Part shown: piece by piece, positions 22,449-31,219 of the stretch | Layout of the letters: each line of letters begins with the position of its first letter | Numbering within the stretch: position 1 is the first letter of the stretch | NCBI GenBank assembly: GCA_020426005.1 | Contig: JAGQQW010000031.1 | Coordinates: forward strand, 1 to 33,221 | Length of the DNA stretch: 33,221 nucleotides | Source of the DNA: Planctomycetota bacterium | Lineage (GTDB): Bacteria; Planctomycetota; UBA1135; GCA-002748355 | Reading direction: 5' to 3' | The notes under the pieces: model-generated | What the model saw: only the letters and a program-made list of their open reading frames with translations | Told to the model about the DNA's origin: nothing | Database searches by the model: none | Translations under genes and position numbers: made by a program

Positions 22449-25085
22449 ATGAAACCCCGACTCTTCCCCCTACTCGTAGCAGCCGTCGCCATCGGCGCTC
22501 GCGCGCACGCCATCGCCCCTGTCCCTCACGATGCCCTGCCCGGCGCCACGCCCGGCACCGAGAGCTGGATCGTCCACTTCGAGTCCAGACCCTTCGATCT
22601 GCATGCGTTTCGCCGAGAGATGAACGGCGATCGAAACCCCGAAGCGGTCTCGGCAATCGTGAAGGACCTGGAGACGAAGATGCAGGCGCACCAGCGGGAC
22701 TTCGTCCACGACATCGAAGCACTCGGTGGACGCGTCACGCACCAGTGGTGGCTCATCAATGGCTGTGCGATCGAGATCGCGCCGCGTCACTTGGACACCG
22801 TCCGCACGATGACGAACGTCGCGCGGCTCGAAGCCGACCGCGAGTCGTCGCCGGCGATCAAGAAAGCGACGAACAAGTTCAATCACGATAGTGATTCCTT
22901 GAACGCTCGCGGGGTGACCGGCGCGGGAGTCGCGTGTGCGATCATCGACTCGGGTCAGGATTCGAACCGTGGCGGCTCTGGCCGTCCGCACATCACCTAC
23001 AGCAAGCGCGGCACGTCGACGTCACGCCTCGTCGCCAACGTTCAAGTCGGTCTGATGCCGGCGGACGACAGTCACGGGCATGGAACCGGCGTCGCGAGCA
23101 TCGCTGCAGGCTGGAAGTGGTCGACGAACGAGGCCGACAACGGCCACGCGTATGACGCTGACATCGTCGGCTACGCGATTGCGAACAACACGCAAGGCAG
23201 TTCGAGCACAGCCGTACAGACGAGCGCGTTCCAGCGCGCGGCTGCCGACGCCGCTCGCTACAAGATCGTCGCGACCAACATGTCGTACGGCGGTGATTCG
23301 GATCCGCGCTCGTCCATCAACCTCGCGATGGACAGTGCCGCACTCAATGCGGACCTGCTCAACGCGACGGCTGCCGGAAACAACGGACAGGACGTGACCA
23401 AGAGCGTCACCAACCTCAACGGCCTTTCGGTCGGCGCGGTGGCCGAGGACACGCACACGCTCGCGAGCTTCAGCTCGCGCGGTGTCCAGGGCGGGCGACT
23501 CTTCCCCAACCTCTGTGCCAATGGCGTTTCGACCGACATGGCGAAGCGTGACAACGAATTCGACAACTACATCTCGGACGGCACGTCGATGGCGTCGCCG
23601 CAAGTATGCGGTGCTGCAACGTTGATTCGCGGCGCCAACCGCAATCTCAAGGCGGATGAAACGCGCGCCATCCTGCTTGCCGCGACCGAGAAGAATCCGG
23701 GATCCGGAAGCGGGCTCAACTCCACGGGCACTGGCGCGGGATATCTTCGTGACGACGTCGCGTACGACGTCGCGATGTCGAGCGGCAGCCATGGCCGTGC
23801 AACGCTCAGCGCGACGACTCGTGTTTGGCGACGCTCGATCGCCGTTCAGCAGGGCAATACCGTGCAAATCGCGATCGCGTGGAACCGCCTCGAACTCGCG
23901 AACGGCTCGAGCTGGACCAACCTCGACCTCGCACTGAAGAGCGGTTCGACGACGGTCGCGAGCTCGACTACGAGCCTCAACACCGAGGAGTTCGTGCGCT
24001 ACACGGCGACGAAGAACGAGACGCTCACCTTCGAGGTCACGCTTCAAGGCTCGGTCGTCGGTGCGACGTCCCAACCGTTCGGCTGGGCCAGCCATGTCGA
24101 CGTGGCGGCGAGCTACACGACGTTCGGTAGCGGCTGCAAGGGGACTGGTCGCGTGCTCGCGAGCGCCGGCGTTCTACCGGCGGGTTTCGGTCAGGCATGG
24201 GGGCACGGAGGCAACTCGTATCCGTTCGGCGTGTCGCCGATGCGCTACATGCAATCGCACGCGGCGTACCAGTTCTCGGGCACCACGACGATGCGCGGCA
24301 TCGCCTTCCGCAGTGGTCAGAACCTCCAGCAGCACGCGAATGCGCTCAACGTGACGATCAAGGCCGGCTACACGCGGCAGAACGCGCAGTATCTGAGCAA
24401 CACCTTCGATGCCAACTGGTGGGGCACTCCGACAACGGTGTTCCAGGGCGTGCTCAACGTGCCCGCGATGCCGATCCAGGCAAGTCCCCAGACCTTCACA
24501 CTGAAGATCCCGTTCCGCACGGCCTTCGTCTACGATCCGAGCAACGGCCACTTCCTCTGGGAATGCCAGAACGCGGGTCAGACTTCCTCGCAGGTCAACT
24601 ACTTCGACGCCGTCTCGAGCGCGAGCAACCCGTCGTGCCGCATCTACTACGGGGGCAGCACGAACTCGACACTCGGCATCACGACGCCTGGCTTCTGTCT
24701 CGTGACGCAGATCCTGCGCGACGGCGGATCCGGTGCCACAGTGACGCTCGAAGGCTCCGGACTCCCCGCGACCGGCGCTACGTGCCGCATCGACCTCGCC
24801 GGCGCTGCCCAGAACACGGTCGCGATCTTGTGGCTCGGCGCAAGGCAAACGAACTTCGGGATCGGCGGCGCAGCGCCTGGATGCTCGGTCTATTGCAGCT
24901 ACGACATCCTGCTCGGTGGAGTCGCGACCGGCTCAACCGGAACCGGAAGCGTCGCACTCAACATCCCGAGCGACCCGAAACTCGTCGGTGTCCGCTTCTA
25001 CAACCAGTGGATCGTGCTCGACAAAGCCGCCAACTCGCTCGGCATCGTGATGTCGAACGGCGGCGCTGCGACAGTCGGGAACTGA
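22449..25085 (+). CDS. Secreted subtilisin-like serine protease (S8) with planctomycete C-terminal module
   Basis: An 878-residue secreted protease. Residues 1-22 look like a signal peptide, and about 35-130 like an inhibitor I9 propeptide. The S8 catalytic domain has D167 (AIIDSGQ), H211 (HGHGTGVASI), the oxyanion N311 (AAGNNG) and S380 (SDGTSMASPQ), so it should be active. A PPC/jelly-roll-like segment follows (about 495-610). From GSGCKGTG (about residue 616) the protein ends in a Gly/Cys/Ala-rich module with LEGSGLPATGATCRIDLAGA and a final VLDKAANSLGIVMSNG. This C-terminal type recurs in secreted proteins of some planctomycetes, and the fragment at 33076-33221 ends in a similar way. The ATG at 22449 gives the best signal peptide; its ribosome site is weak. 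It is divergent from the sigma-kinase operon. Confidence 0.9.
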   Translation: MKPRLFPLLVAAVAIGARAHAIAPVPHDALPGATPGTESWIVHFESRPFDLHAFRREMNGDRNPEAVSAIVKDLETKMQAHQRDFVHDIEALGGRVTHQWWLINGCAIEIAPRHLDTVRTMTNVARLEADRESSPAIKKATNKFNHDSDSLNARGVTGAGVACAIIDSGQDSNRGGSGRPHITYSKRGTSTSRLVANVQVGLMPADDSHGHGTGVASIAAGWKWSTNEADNGHAYDADIVGYAIANNTQGSSSTAVQTSAFQRAAADAARYKIVATNMSYGGDSDPRSSINLAMDSAALNADLLNATAAGNNGQDVTKSVTNLNGLSVGAVAEDTHTLASFSSRGVQGGRLFPNLCANGVSTDMAKRDNEFDNYISDGTSMASPQVCGAATLIRGANRNLKADETRAILLAATEKNPGSGSGLNSTGTGAGYLRDDVAYDVAMSSGSHGRATLSATTRVWRRSIAVQQGNTVQIAIAWNRLELANGSSWTNLDLALKSGSTTVASSTTSLNTEEFVRYTATKNETLTFEVTLQGSVVGATSQPFGWASHVDVAASYTTFGSGCKGTGRVLASAGVLPAGFGQAWGHGGNSYPFGVSPMRYMQSHAAYQFSGTTTMRGIAFRSGQNLQQHANALNVTIKAGYTRQNAQYLSNTFDANWWGTPTTVFQGVLNVPAMPIQASPQTFTLKIPFRTAFVYDPSNGHFLWECQNAGQTSSQVNYFDAVSSASNPSCRIYYGGSTNSTLGITTPGFCLVTQILRDGGSGATVTLEGSGLPATGATCRIDLAGAAQNTVAILWLGARQTNFGIGGAAPGCSVYCSYDILLGGVATGSTGTGSVALNIPSDPKLVGVRFYNQWIVLDKAANSLGIVMSNGGAATVGN

Positions 25086-25129
25086 TCCCGAATCAAAGGG
25101 ACGTTGTGCTCCTAGTGGGGCCATGCGGC

Positions 25130-25136
25130 TATTCTC
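25130..25136 (+). promoter_or_regulatory. Candidate -10 box (CTATTCT) for the HEAT-repeat gene
   Basis: CTATTCT lies 30 nt before the ATG at 25167, in the 81-nt gap after the subtilase stop. GAAGGG at 25156-25160 then serves as ribosome site. No clear -35 hexamer is visible. Confidence 0.4.
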
Positions 25137-25166
25137 GCGGTCTCTCGTGAGGACGAAGGGCGAACG

Positions 25167-26657
25167 ATGCTGCCGTTGATGTGGCAAGCAATAGCACGAT
25201 GGTGGCGGCAGCGCGGCACTGCGGTGAATCCGTACGTCGAGTACGAGACGAGCCGACTCAGAGCCTTGGTTGCAAATACAAGATCCCCCGTCGAACTCCT
25301 TCGCTTGGAACAGAGCGGACGATTCGGCGGTATCGAGATCGACGTGAAATCGACACTCGAGGAGATCGCCAAGGTCGACGCCGACGACCCGGATGCCATC
25401 GTCATGCTCGGCACCGCGAGCATGTCGAGGGATGGTCATGTCCGCGAGGCCGCAGTGCGCCGACTGAGTGAGATCGAGAGCGGAAGAGAGCTTCCCTTCC
25501 TGCTCTTACGAGCCAACGACTGGGTCGATGCAGTTCGCGATTCCGCGAAGAACGCGATCCACGAGCGAATCTCACGAGGTCGGCACGTCGACTTCCTCGA
25601 CAACTTGCCGCTCGTGCTTCGACTCAACGACTGCAGGCGCGCTGACCATTCGCATCTCGTGGCATCCGTGAGCCAGATGCTCACTTCACTCGACTCTCCC
25701 GAGCTCCTGATCCGGGGGCTTCGCGACGACTCGAGATCCATCCGTCGCAGCTGCCTACAGATCGCGATCGATGCGAACTTCACGGAAGTCGTCGAGGCTG
25801 CGCTCGACACGACGGACATCGCCATCCGGTGTCGTGCCGCACGCATGCTCACGAACCATGCGGATGTAGATCGTGCACGGTCGTTCGTTACGAGGTTGCT
25901 GAAAGACAGGACTCCTGCGGTTCGTCGCATCGCGTTGCGTACGATCCTCGAGCGCTTCCCGCATCTGCGCCAAATGGCGCTGCAGGTCGCCTTGGTGGAC
26001 GAGTCTTCCGTGACCCGTCGTGTCGCGATCCGCAATGCCGGAGACCGCATCGATGCAGCCGGGTTCTATCGACGACAAGCCGTTTCGACGAACAGTAAGA
26101 TGCGCCGCCTCGGGCTTCTGGGTCTCGCCGAATGCGGAACCGACGACGACGCGACGCTCGCTGCAGGCATGCTCGAGGACGAAGTCTCATCGGTTCGCGC
26201 GGCCGCTGTGACCGCGATCTCCCGGCTATCCAGCGAAGCGCATGCGCATCCGATTGCGGCGGCGCTCGAAGACCCCAGCCCGTCGGTCGTCAAGGCGGCG
26301 CGCATCGCCATCGGTACCCGCGATGTCCCATACGACGCACGACAGATTCGACGCGCGTTCGAGACGAGTCCCCACGAACACGTTCGTCGTGCGGCATGGA
26401 CCGTGCTCTGCAACGGCGGGAAATGGGCACGACTCCGATACTCTCTGCTCGGACTCCTGGACTCCGCGCTCGCGGATCGATCCGCACGATCGCTCCAAGA
26501 TTGGCTCGCTTCGTTCAACAAGTCGTTTTCGGATCCGACGGCAGAAGAACTCGTCGAGATCCGATCGTTGCTCGACACGGCGCGGTCCAACGGTCACGAC
26601 GATTTGGTCTCGACCATCCAGTTCTACCTTCCGCATCCGACCGACTCGTCCGCGTGA
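25167..26657 (+). CDS. HEAT-repeat protein
   Basis: A 496-residue all-helical protein built from repeated pairs of helices of about 30-35 residues. Examples are VREAAVRRLSEI, DAVRDSAKNAIHERI, AVRRIALRTILERF, SSVRAAAVTAISRL, PSVVKAARIAIG and HVRRAAWTVLCNGG. HEAT repeats form curved scaffolds for protein binding and have no catalytic motif. It has no signal peptide, though WWRQRG near the N-terminus could be a peripheral membrane contact. The ATG at 25167 follows GAAGGG and a CTATTCT box. The DUF434 gene begins 33 nt after its stop on the same strand, so the two are probably co-transcribed. The partner is unknown. Confidence 0.82.
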   Translation: MLPLMWQAIARWWRQRGTAVNPYVEYETSRLRALVANTRSPVELLRLEQSGRFGGIEIDVKSTLEEIAKVDADDPDAIVMLGTASMSRDGHVREAAVRRLSEIESGRELPFLLLRANDWVDAVRDSAKNAIHERISRGRHVDFLDNLPLVLRLNDCRRADHSHLVASVSQMLTSLDSPELLIRGLRDDSRSIRRSCLQIAIDANFTEVVEAALDTTDIAIRCRAARMLTNHADVDRARSFVTRLLKDRTPAVRRIALRTILERFPHLRQMALQVALVDESSVTRRVAIRNAGDRIDAAGFYRRQAVSTNSKMRRLGLLGLAECGTDDDATLAAGMLEDEVSSVRAAAVTAISRLSSEAHAHPIAAALEDPSPSVVKAARIAIGTRDVPYDARQIRRAFETSPHEHVRRAAWTVLCNGGKWARLRYSLLGLLDSALADRSARSLQDWLASFNKSFSDPTAEELVEIRSLLDTARSNGHDDLVSTIQFYLPHPTDSSA

Positions 26658-26690
26658 ACTTTCTCGACGACCTGTCGGTCGACGCATCGC

Positions 26691-27422
26691 ATGCCGGATC
26701 AACGAAAGCACCGCGGCCCTGCACCCAAGGACGAGGAGTTCTTCGGGAGCAACGCGCACTCGTCGCTGCGCGCGGCATGCACCGACCTCACGTGGCTGCT
26801 CACGCGCGGATACCCGATCGACGCATCGCTCGCGCTCGTCGGGAATCAATACGCACTCGTGCAGCGACAGCGAGTCGCCGTTCGTCGAGCCACCTGTAGC
26901 GAACAAGAGCGAAGCTCTCGTCGCGAACGCGAACTCGGTCCTGGCAAACGGCTCCGAGGCTCACTCTGGATCGACGGCTACAACGTGCTCACGTCGATCG
27001 AAGCGGCGCTTGCCGGAGGCGTCATCCTCGCATGTGCGGATGGCACGTATCGAGACATGGCGAGCATGCACGGTTCGTGGCGGCGAGTCGCGGAAACCGA
27101 CAGGGCGATCGCACTCCTCGTCGACGCGATCGACGAGCTCGGAATCAGCGAAGCGATCCTGTATCTCGACCAACCGGTCTCGAACAGCGCGCGATTGCGC
27201 ACGATGCTCGTCACGGCACTCGGCGATCGCGCGGTCGAAGTCGCCCTCGTCCCTGATCCCGACGTGATCCTCGCGCAAGCGCCAGTGCCGATCGCGACGG
27301 CCGACTCGGGCATTCTCGATCGCTGCGGATCGTGGTTCTCCCTCGCGCAGTTCGTGATCGCCCGCCACGCGCTCACGGACTGGATCGTCGACCTGGATCC
27401 GTTCAGTACGGGAAGCCGTTGA
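26691..27422 (+). CDS. DUF434/DUF5616 domain protein, possible NYN/PIN-like nuclease fold
   Basis: A 243-residue protein. The N-terminal DUF434 part (about 1-85) is marked by RKHRGPAPKDEEFF and the RQRVAVRRATCS motif. The second part (about 88-235) has IDGYNVL (94-100), ASMHGSWRRV, LYLDQPVSNS (157-166) and ATADSGILD (202-210). The family is widespread in archaea and bacteria and has no settled function that I know of. I note that DGYNV followed by acidic residues at D160, D205 and D210 resembles the acidic site of NYN/PIN nucleases; this is my inference. There is no ribosome site at the ATG. Its 3' end overlaps the convergent DUF1573 gene by 20 nt. Confidence 0.85.
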   Translation: MPDQRKHRGPAPKDEEFFGSNAHSSLRAACTDLTWLLTRGYPIDASLALVGNQYALVQRQRVAVRRATCSEQERSSRRERELGPGKRLRGSLWIDGYNVLTSIEAALAGGVILACADGTYRDMASMHGSWRRVAETDRAIALLVDAIDELGISEAILYLDQPVSNSARLRTMLVTALGDRAVEVALVPDPDVILAQAPVPIATADSGILDRCGSWFSLAQFVIARHALTDWIVDLDPFSTGSR

Positions 27423-28647
27423 AGCGGACGGTCTTGGGCACCATGCCGTCGCCCTTGAAGTGCACCTTGATGGTCGTGCTCAGACGTCGCGCCACGCCCT
27501 CGAGTTCGAGTCCCGGTTTGACGTGCACCCGGATGCGCCACAGCTTGTGCGCGGGGATGCCACCTTCGGTTCGGCGCGGAATCTCGACATCGACCACACC
27601 CTTGGCAGGGTCGAGAGGCGTCGGCGGCACGATCTCGTAGTCGATACCGCCTTCCTTGCAATTGCTCTCGACGACCTCGACGTGATCGACCGCGATCTCT
27701 TCGTTCGCGACATCGTTCGGCCAGATGTAGACCGTGTCCTCGCAGCCATCGGCCCGCTTGAAGCGATTGAGCGAAAAGAAGCCGGGCGTCAGGTGGACCT
27801 TCGACTTGACCTCGGCCCGTACGCCGACGAGGACGTTGCGGCCCTCACGATTCGTCTTGAAGAGCAGGTTTCCACCGAGCGCTCCTTCGTCGAGGTTCGG
27901 ACCGTAGACACCCTTGATCTCGTAGAACTTGCCGCGTTCATCGGTGCCGACAGCGACCGATTCGATCGAAATCCCGGGAGTGATCGGATCGAGCGGTTTC
28001 TCCGCAAGCTCCCATTCACCGTCGAGCATGCACCGCACCTTGACCGACCACGGCTTGGCTTCGACCGGCGACATCTTGCCGAGATCGACGAGCGGGGGTT
28101 CGACCAAGAACGCGGCATCGATCGCCGCGTCGACCGTCAGGTTGAACGTCGGCATCTTGGAATCCGTCGTGTTGACCTGGATGAACCCCGTGCGCTGGCC
28201 AGCGGGGCCGCTCACATCGAACACGAGCTTGACCGTCCCGCTCGCGCCCTTCGGAACTTTGATCGGCTCCTTGAGCGACTGCTGAACGTCGAGCTTCTTC
28301 TCGAGCGACTGCTTCTCACCGTTGACGAAGAGTTCGAGCTCTTGACACTTGCAGCTCGAGGTCAGCAGTGTGATCTCCTGATCCGCACCACTCGTGTTCT
28401 CGAACTCGTACTCGCCCTTGAGCCGAATTGGTTCGGTCGACTCCGTCTGCTTGCCGAAACTGATATGGATCTTCTTGAACCAGCAGCCTTCCGGAATCGG
28501 CTTGTCTTCGTTCATCGGCGGGATGTCCCCGCTCTGCGCTTCGCCGGGCTTCTCGTCTTGGAAGCTCGCTGATGCGGGACGTGCCAGTGGCAGCACGAGG
28601 CAGCCGGCCAAGAAAAGGGACGCGGATCGACGATCGAAACAAATCAT
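27403..28647 (-). CDS. Exported DUF1573-type protein
   Basis: A 414-residue secreted or lipid-anchored protein. The signal region (1-29) holds a possible lipobox LAGC (about 13-16) and, alternatively, a signal peptidase I site after PASAS. The mature protein has two or more Ig/ASH-like beta domains. The first has LKGEYEFENTSGADQEITLLTSSCKCQELEL, matching the DUF1573 pattern in which a Cys pair (here SCKC) follows the beta strand. A middle part (VDLGKMSPVEAKPWSVKVR) looks like the second domain. DUF1573 proteins are abundant in planctomycetes and Bacteroidetes and are otherwise uncharacterised. I chose the ATG at 28647; a GTG nine nt upstream is possible. It overlaps the DUF434 gene at the 3' end. 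Confidence 0.82.
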   Translation of the reverse strand: MICFDRRSASLFLAGCLVLPLARPASASFQDEKPGEAQSGDIPPMNEDKPIPEGCWFKKIHISFGKQTESTEPIRLKGEYEFENTSGADQEITLLTSSCKCQELELFVNGEKQSLEKKLDVQQSLKEPIKVPKGASGTVKLVFDVSGPAGQRTGFIQVNTTDSKMPTFNLTVDAAIDAAFLVEPPLVDLGKMSPVEAKPWSVKVRCMLDGEWELAEKPLDPITPGISIESVAVGTDERGKFYEIKGVYGPNLDEGALGGNLLFKTNREGRNVLVGVRAEVKSKVHLTPGFFSLNRFKRADGCEDTVYIWPNDVANEEIAVDHVEVVESNCKEGGIDYEIVPPTPLDPAKGVVDVEIPRRTEGGIPAHKLWRIRVHVKPGLELEGVARRLSTTIKVHFKGDGMVPKTVRFNGFPY

Positions 28648-28708
28648 GGGGACCACGGAATGATGCGGAAAGCGGAGCTACGGGCCACCGTGGCGGCCGG
28701 ACGAATGC

Positions 28709-28715
28709 AGAATAA
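28709..28715 (-). promoter_or_regulatory. Candidate -10 box (TTATTCT, minus strand) for the DUF1573 gene
   Basis: AGAATAA on the plus strand reads TTATTCT on the minus strand, 61 nt before the DUF1573 start. It differs from the recurring CTATNCT box only in the first base. The rest of this 195-nt divergent spacer shows no other structure apart from the box at 28830. Confidence 0.3.
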
Positions 28716-28829
28716 CGGTTGGGGTCGCCGAGTGCTCCCGGGTCGAGGACGAATCGCCGAGGACCCCGGCGCGCGCGATCGTACCGCGGCTTCGCCGACA
28801 AGGACGCCATGGGGGCGCGGCACCGACTG

Positions 28830-28836
28830 CTATGCT
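28830..28836 (+). promoter_or_regulatory. Candidate -10 box (CTATGCT) placing transcription at the start codon
   Basis: CTATGCT ends 6 nt before the ATG at 28843, the same geometry as at 14134-14147. A leaderless transcript is likely if the box is real. Confidence 0.4.
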
Positions 28837-28842
28837 CGAATC

Positions 28843-31050
28843 ATGCAGTCTCGACTCCGCGCAACCGTCGCGGCCCTTGTCGTCGTCGCAGGCACCCACG
28901 TCGCTGCGGCCCCCGTGCGAGCGCAGCTCGGTCGCCCGATCGTAGGGTTCACGGTCGAAAACACGGCTCCCGTGATCCGGCAGGAGATCGTCCGTGCTTC
29001 GATTCCGTTCGCGAAAGGGGCGTGCAAGGACCTCGCGAACCTCCAGGTGCGCGGTATCGACACAGCGTGGCTACCGCTCACCTATTGGGATGACGGCTCC
29101 ATCCAGTGGGCGCAGGCTCAGTTCTTCGACATCCTCGACCCGTCGGCTCTCCACCACTACGAGATCATCGTCGGCAAGGCGGTCCCGAAGGATCGCCTGA
29201 CGATCGCCGCACCATGGCTCCTCGCGCCGATCCTCCAGGGGAAGATTCGCACGGAGGTCGAGGACGTGTACGGCACCGTTTACGACACCGGACTCGAACT
29301 CGACTACACCGCGGGGCCGAACGGTGTCGTCGTCTCGACGCCCTACCTCATCACCTATCGCCTCCGCAGCTATCACCGTCCGAAGGACCCGAAGAAGCCC
29401 GGGATCGGTCGCGATTTTCTATCCCTGACCGCATACCTCACGTTCTTCCATTTCTGTGCGCACGCCGAGTTCACTCTGGTCCTCGGCAACGACTATCGCG
29501 GTGCGGACAATCCTGGTGAGTCCAAGGATCCCAACCTCTATCCGCTCGGCAACGTGCGGTTTCGACGCTTCTCGCTCATGATCCGCGGGAAAGAACTCGC
29601 GTTCGTTCCGCGGTACGTGCAGGAAAACGAGTTGCGCCCGCCAACCGAGATCCGCGAGGACGGCGAGTTCGTGGGTTGGCGTCAGGACTTGATCGGTCCG
29701 GGCAAGAGCCTCTACCTGGGCGACGGGTGCACGAAGCTCTTCGATCTCGTGATGTTCGCGCCGCTCGGCAACCCGCGAATCGCGAGCACGAACGAAGAAG
29801 AGCAACGACGCCGCGAGAGCGCTCATGCCCTCGCCGCTGCGCCCTTGATCCCGATGGTCGACCTCACGGACCTGCGTCGATCCGGTGCCGCCAACGCGCA
29901 TGGCGGTCCTGCGCCGGCGACACCGCGAGCCCGAGCCCTCGCTGACAAGACGTACCGTCAATGGCGTGCTCGGGAGCACTTCGGCGTCTTCGGCACGTGG
30001 GGGGATGCCGCGTCGACGCATCAAACCGGAACGCCTCGCAACACGCCCATCGCACTCCACGAGGCCTATCGAACCAAGGATCGGGGCCTGATGGTGATGG
30101 GGATCGCACAATCCCTTCAACAGAGTGTGCGTCCGTACCACCTGTTCGGACTCCAGGTAGAGCCCGAACAGGACATCTATCTCGAAGGCATGCCGATGCG
30201 GCGTGGCGAGCAATGGGTCTCGCGCGAGACGCTCGGTCGCAGTCACCTACCCGAAATCACCGAGCTGCACCGACGCGAACTGCTGCTTCCGTATCGCGGG
30301 CCGTACGGATTCAACGCATTCGACTACGAGCACTTCACCGTGGACCTCCTCTACGAGTGCTACTGCATGACCGGAATGGCGTGGATGAAAGACGAACTCG
30401 CGCTGCTCGGCGAACAACTGAAGGGCATGCTTCGCCCTGCGAAGTATTACTTCTCGACGCCGCGTCATACGCGTGGCGAGGGATGGTGCATGAAGGGTCT
30501 GGCGTTGATCCACCGCGCGACCCGCAACGAATCGCTGCGTCAGCTCGCGCTCGAGCGCATCCCGATCCTCGAAGAGGCGCAGCGGGAATCCGGCGCGGCG
30601 GTCGCGCAGTTCGGCGATGCGCGCGCCGTTGGTGAGGGTGTTCCGTACGATTCACCCTGGCAGCAAGCGGCCTATGTCATGGGAATGATCGCCGCATACA
30701 GAGAGTTCGGAGATCAGCGCTTCGCGGAACTCGCCTTGACCGTCTCTCGCATCTTGTGCACGGACGGTTGGGAAGAAGGCGTAGGCCCCAAGCATGCGTA
30801 CGCGATCGGCAATCCCACGAACTTCAAATCGGGCACCGGCATCGGCTGCCAGGAGTTCGCGAGTCCGGCCCTCGTGCTCGCTGCGGAAGTCGCCTCGGAG
30901 TTGGGACGGGACGCCGACAGGACACTGTTCTTGAGGCGAGCCAACGAACTGTGGCAGATGCATCGCGGTGCCGGCATCGAGCGGCTCTCCGCCAACAAAT
31001 GGTGGCAGATCCACCTGGATCGCTTCCCGAACGGCCGCATCTACGACTGA
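28843..31050 (+). CDS. Exported RIFT-barrel protein, exo-rhamnogalacturonan lyase-like
   Basis: A 735-residue secreted protein. Residues 1-27 form a signal peptide (AALVVVAGTHVAAAPVRAQ). The next part begins PIVGFTVENTAPVIRQEIVRASIPFAKGACKDLANLQVRG and runs to YWDDGSIQWAQAQF, which matches the N-terminal RIFT barrel of PcRGLX/YetA-like proteins. The C-terminal half is helical, with repeated elements such as DLLYECYCMTGMAWMKDELALLGEQ and VMGMIAAYREFGDQRFAELAL, as in an alpha/alpha toroid. This combination is used by polysaccharide lyases of the PL26 kind, but substrate and catalytic residues cannot be assigned here. I chose the ATG at 28843 for the signal peptide and the CTATGCT box; the frame is open to 28660. 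No partner sugar genes are adjacent. Confidence 0.75.
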   Translation: MQSRLRATVAALVVVAGTHVAAAPVRAQLGRPIVGFTVENTAPVIRQEIVRASIPFAKGACKDLANLQVRGIDTAWLPLTYWDDGSIQWAQAQFFDILDPSALHHYEIIVGKAVPKDRLTIAAPWLLAPILQGKIRTEVEDVYGTVYDTGLELDYTAGPNGVVVSTPYLITYRLRSYHRPKDPKKPGIGRDFLSLTAYLTFFHFCAHAEFTLVLGNDYRGADNPGESKDPNLYPLGNVRFRRFSLMIRGKELAFVPRYVQENELRPPTEIREDGEFVGWRQDLIGPGKSLYLGDGCTKLFDLVMFAPLGNPRIASTNEEEQRRRESAHALAAAPLIPMVDLTDLRRSGAANAHGGPAPATPRARALADKTYRQWRAREHFGVFGTWGDAASTHQTGTPRNTPIALHEAYRTKDRGLMVMGIAQSLQQSVRPYHLFGLQVEPEQDIYLEGMPMRRGEQWVSRETLGRSHLPEITELHRRELLLPYRGPYGFNAFDYEHFTVDLLYECYCMTGMAWMKDELALLGEQLKGMLRPAKYYFSTPRHTRGEGWCMKGLALIHRATRNESLRQLALERIPILEEAQRESGAAVAQFGDARAVGEGVPYDSPWQQAAYVMGMIAAYREFGDQRFAELALTVSRILCTDGWEEGVGPKHAYAIGNPTNFKSGTGIGCQEFASPALVLAAEVASELGRDADRTLFLRRANELWQMHRGAGIERLSANKWWQIHLDRFPNGRIYD

Positions 31051-31175
31051 TGCCACCCGCGTAGCGCGTAGGAGTATTAGGACACGCTGCCCCGGTTACG
31101 CCGAGGGAGCGCAACGACACCAGGCGTGCAAGTGGCCGGAAACAACCGTGCGAACTTTTGCGACACCCCACTAGG

Positions 31176-31200
31176 GATTCGGATGGCGGAGACGCGAATC
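31176..31200. promoter_or_regulatory. Inverted repeat upstream of kynU
   Basis: GATTCG (31176-31181) and CGAATC (31195-31200) are perfect 6-bp arms 13 nt apart, 20-44 nt before the kynU ATG. They could be an operator. TTGCGA at 31158-31163 is a possible -35. No terminator is visible after the preceding gene in this 169-nt space. Confidence 0.25.
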
Positions 31201-31219
31201 TGGTCCCAGAGTTGTGGTC

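Noticed and set aside
28660..28842. Upstream extension of the RIFT-barrel protein
   Set aside because: It would bury the signal peptide and include the candidate promoter; the ATG at 28843 gives a normal export signal.
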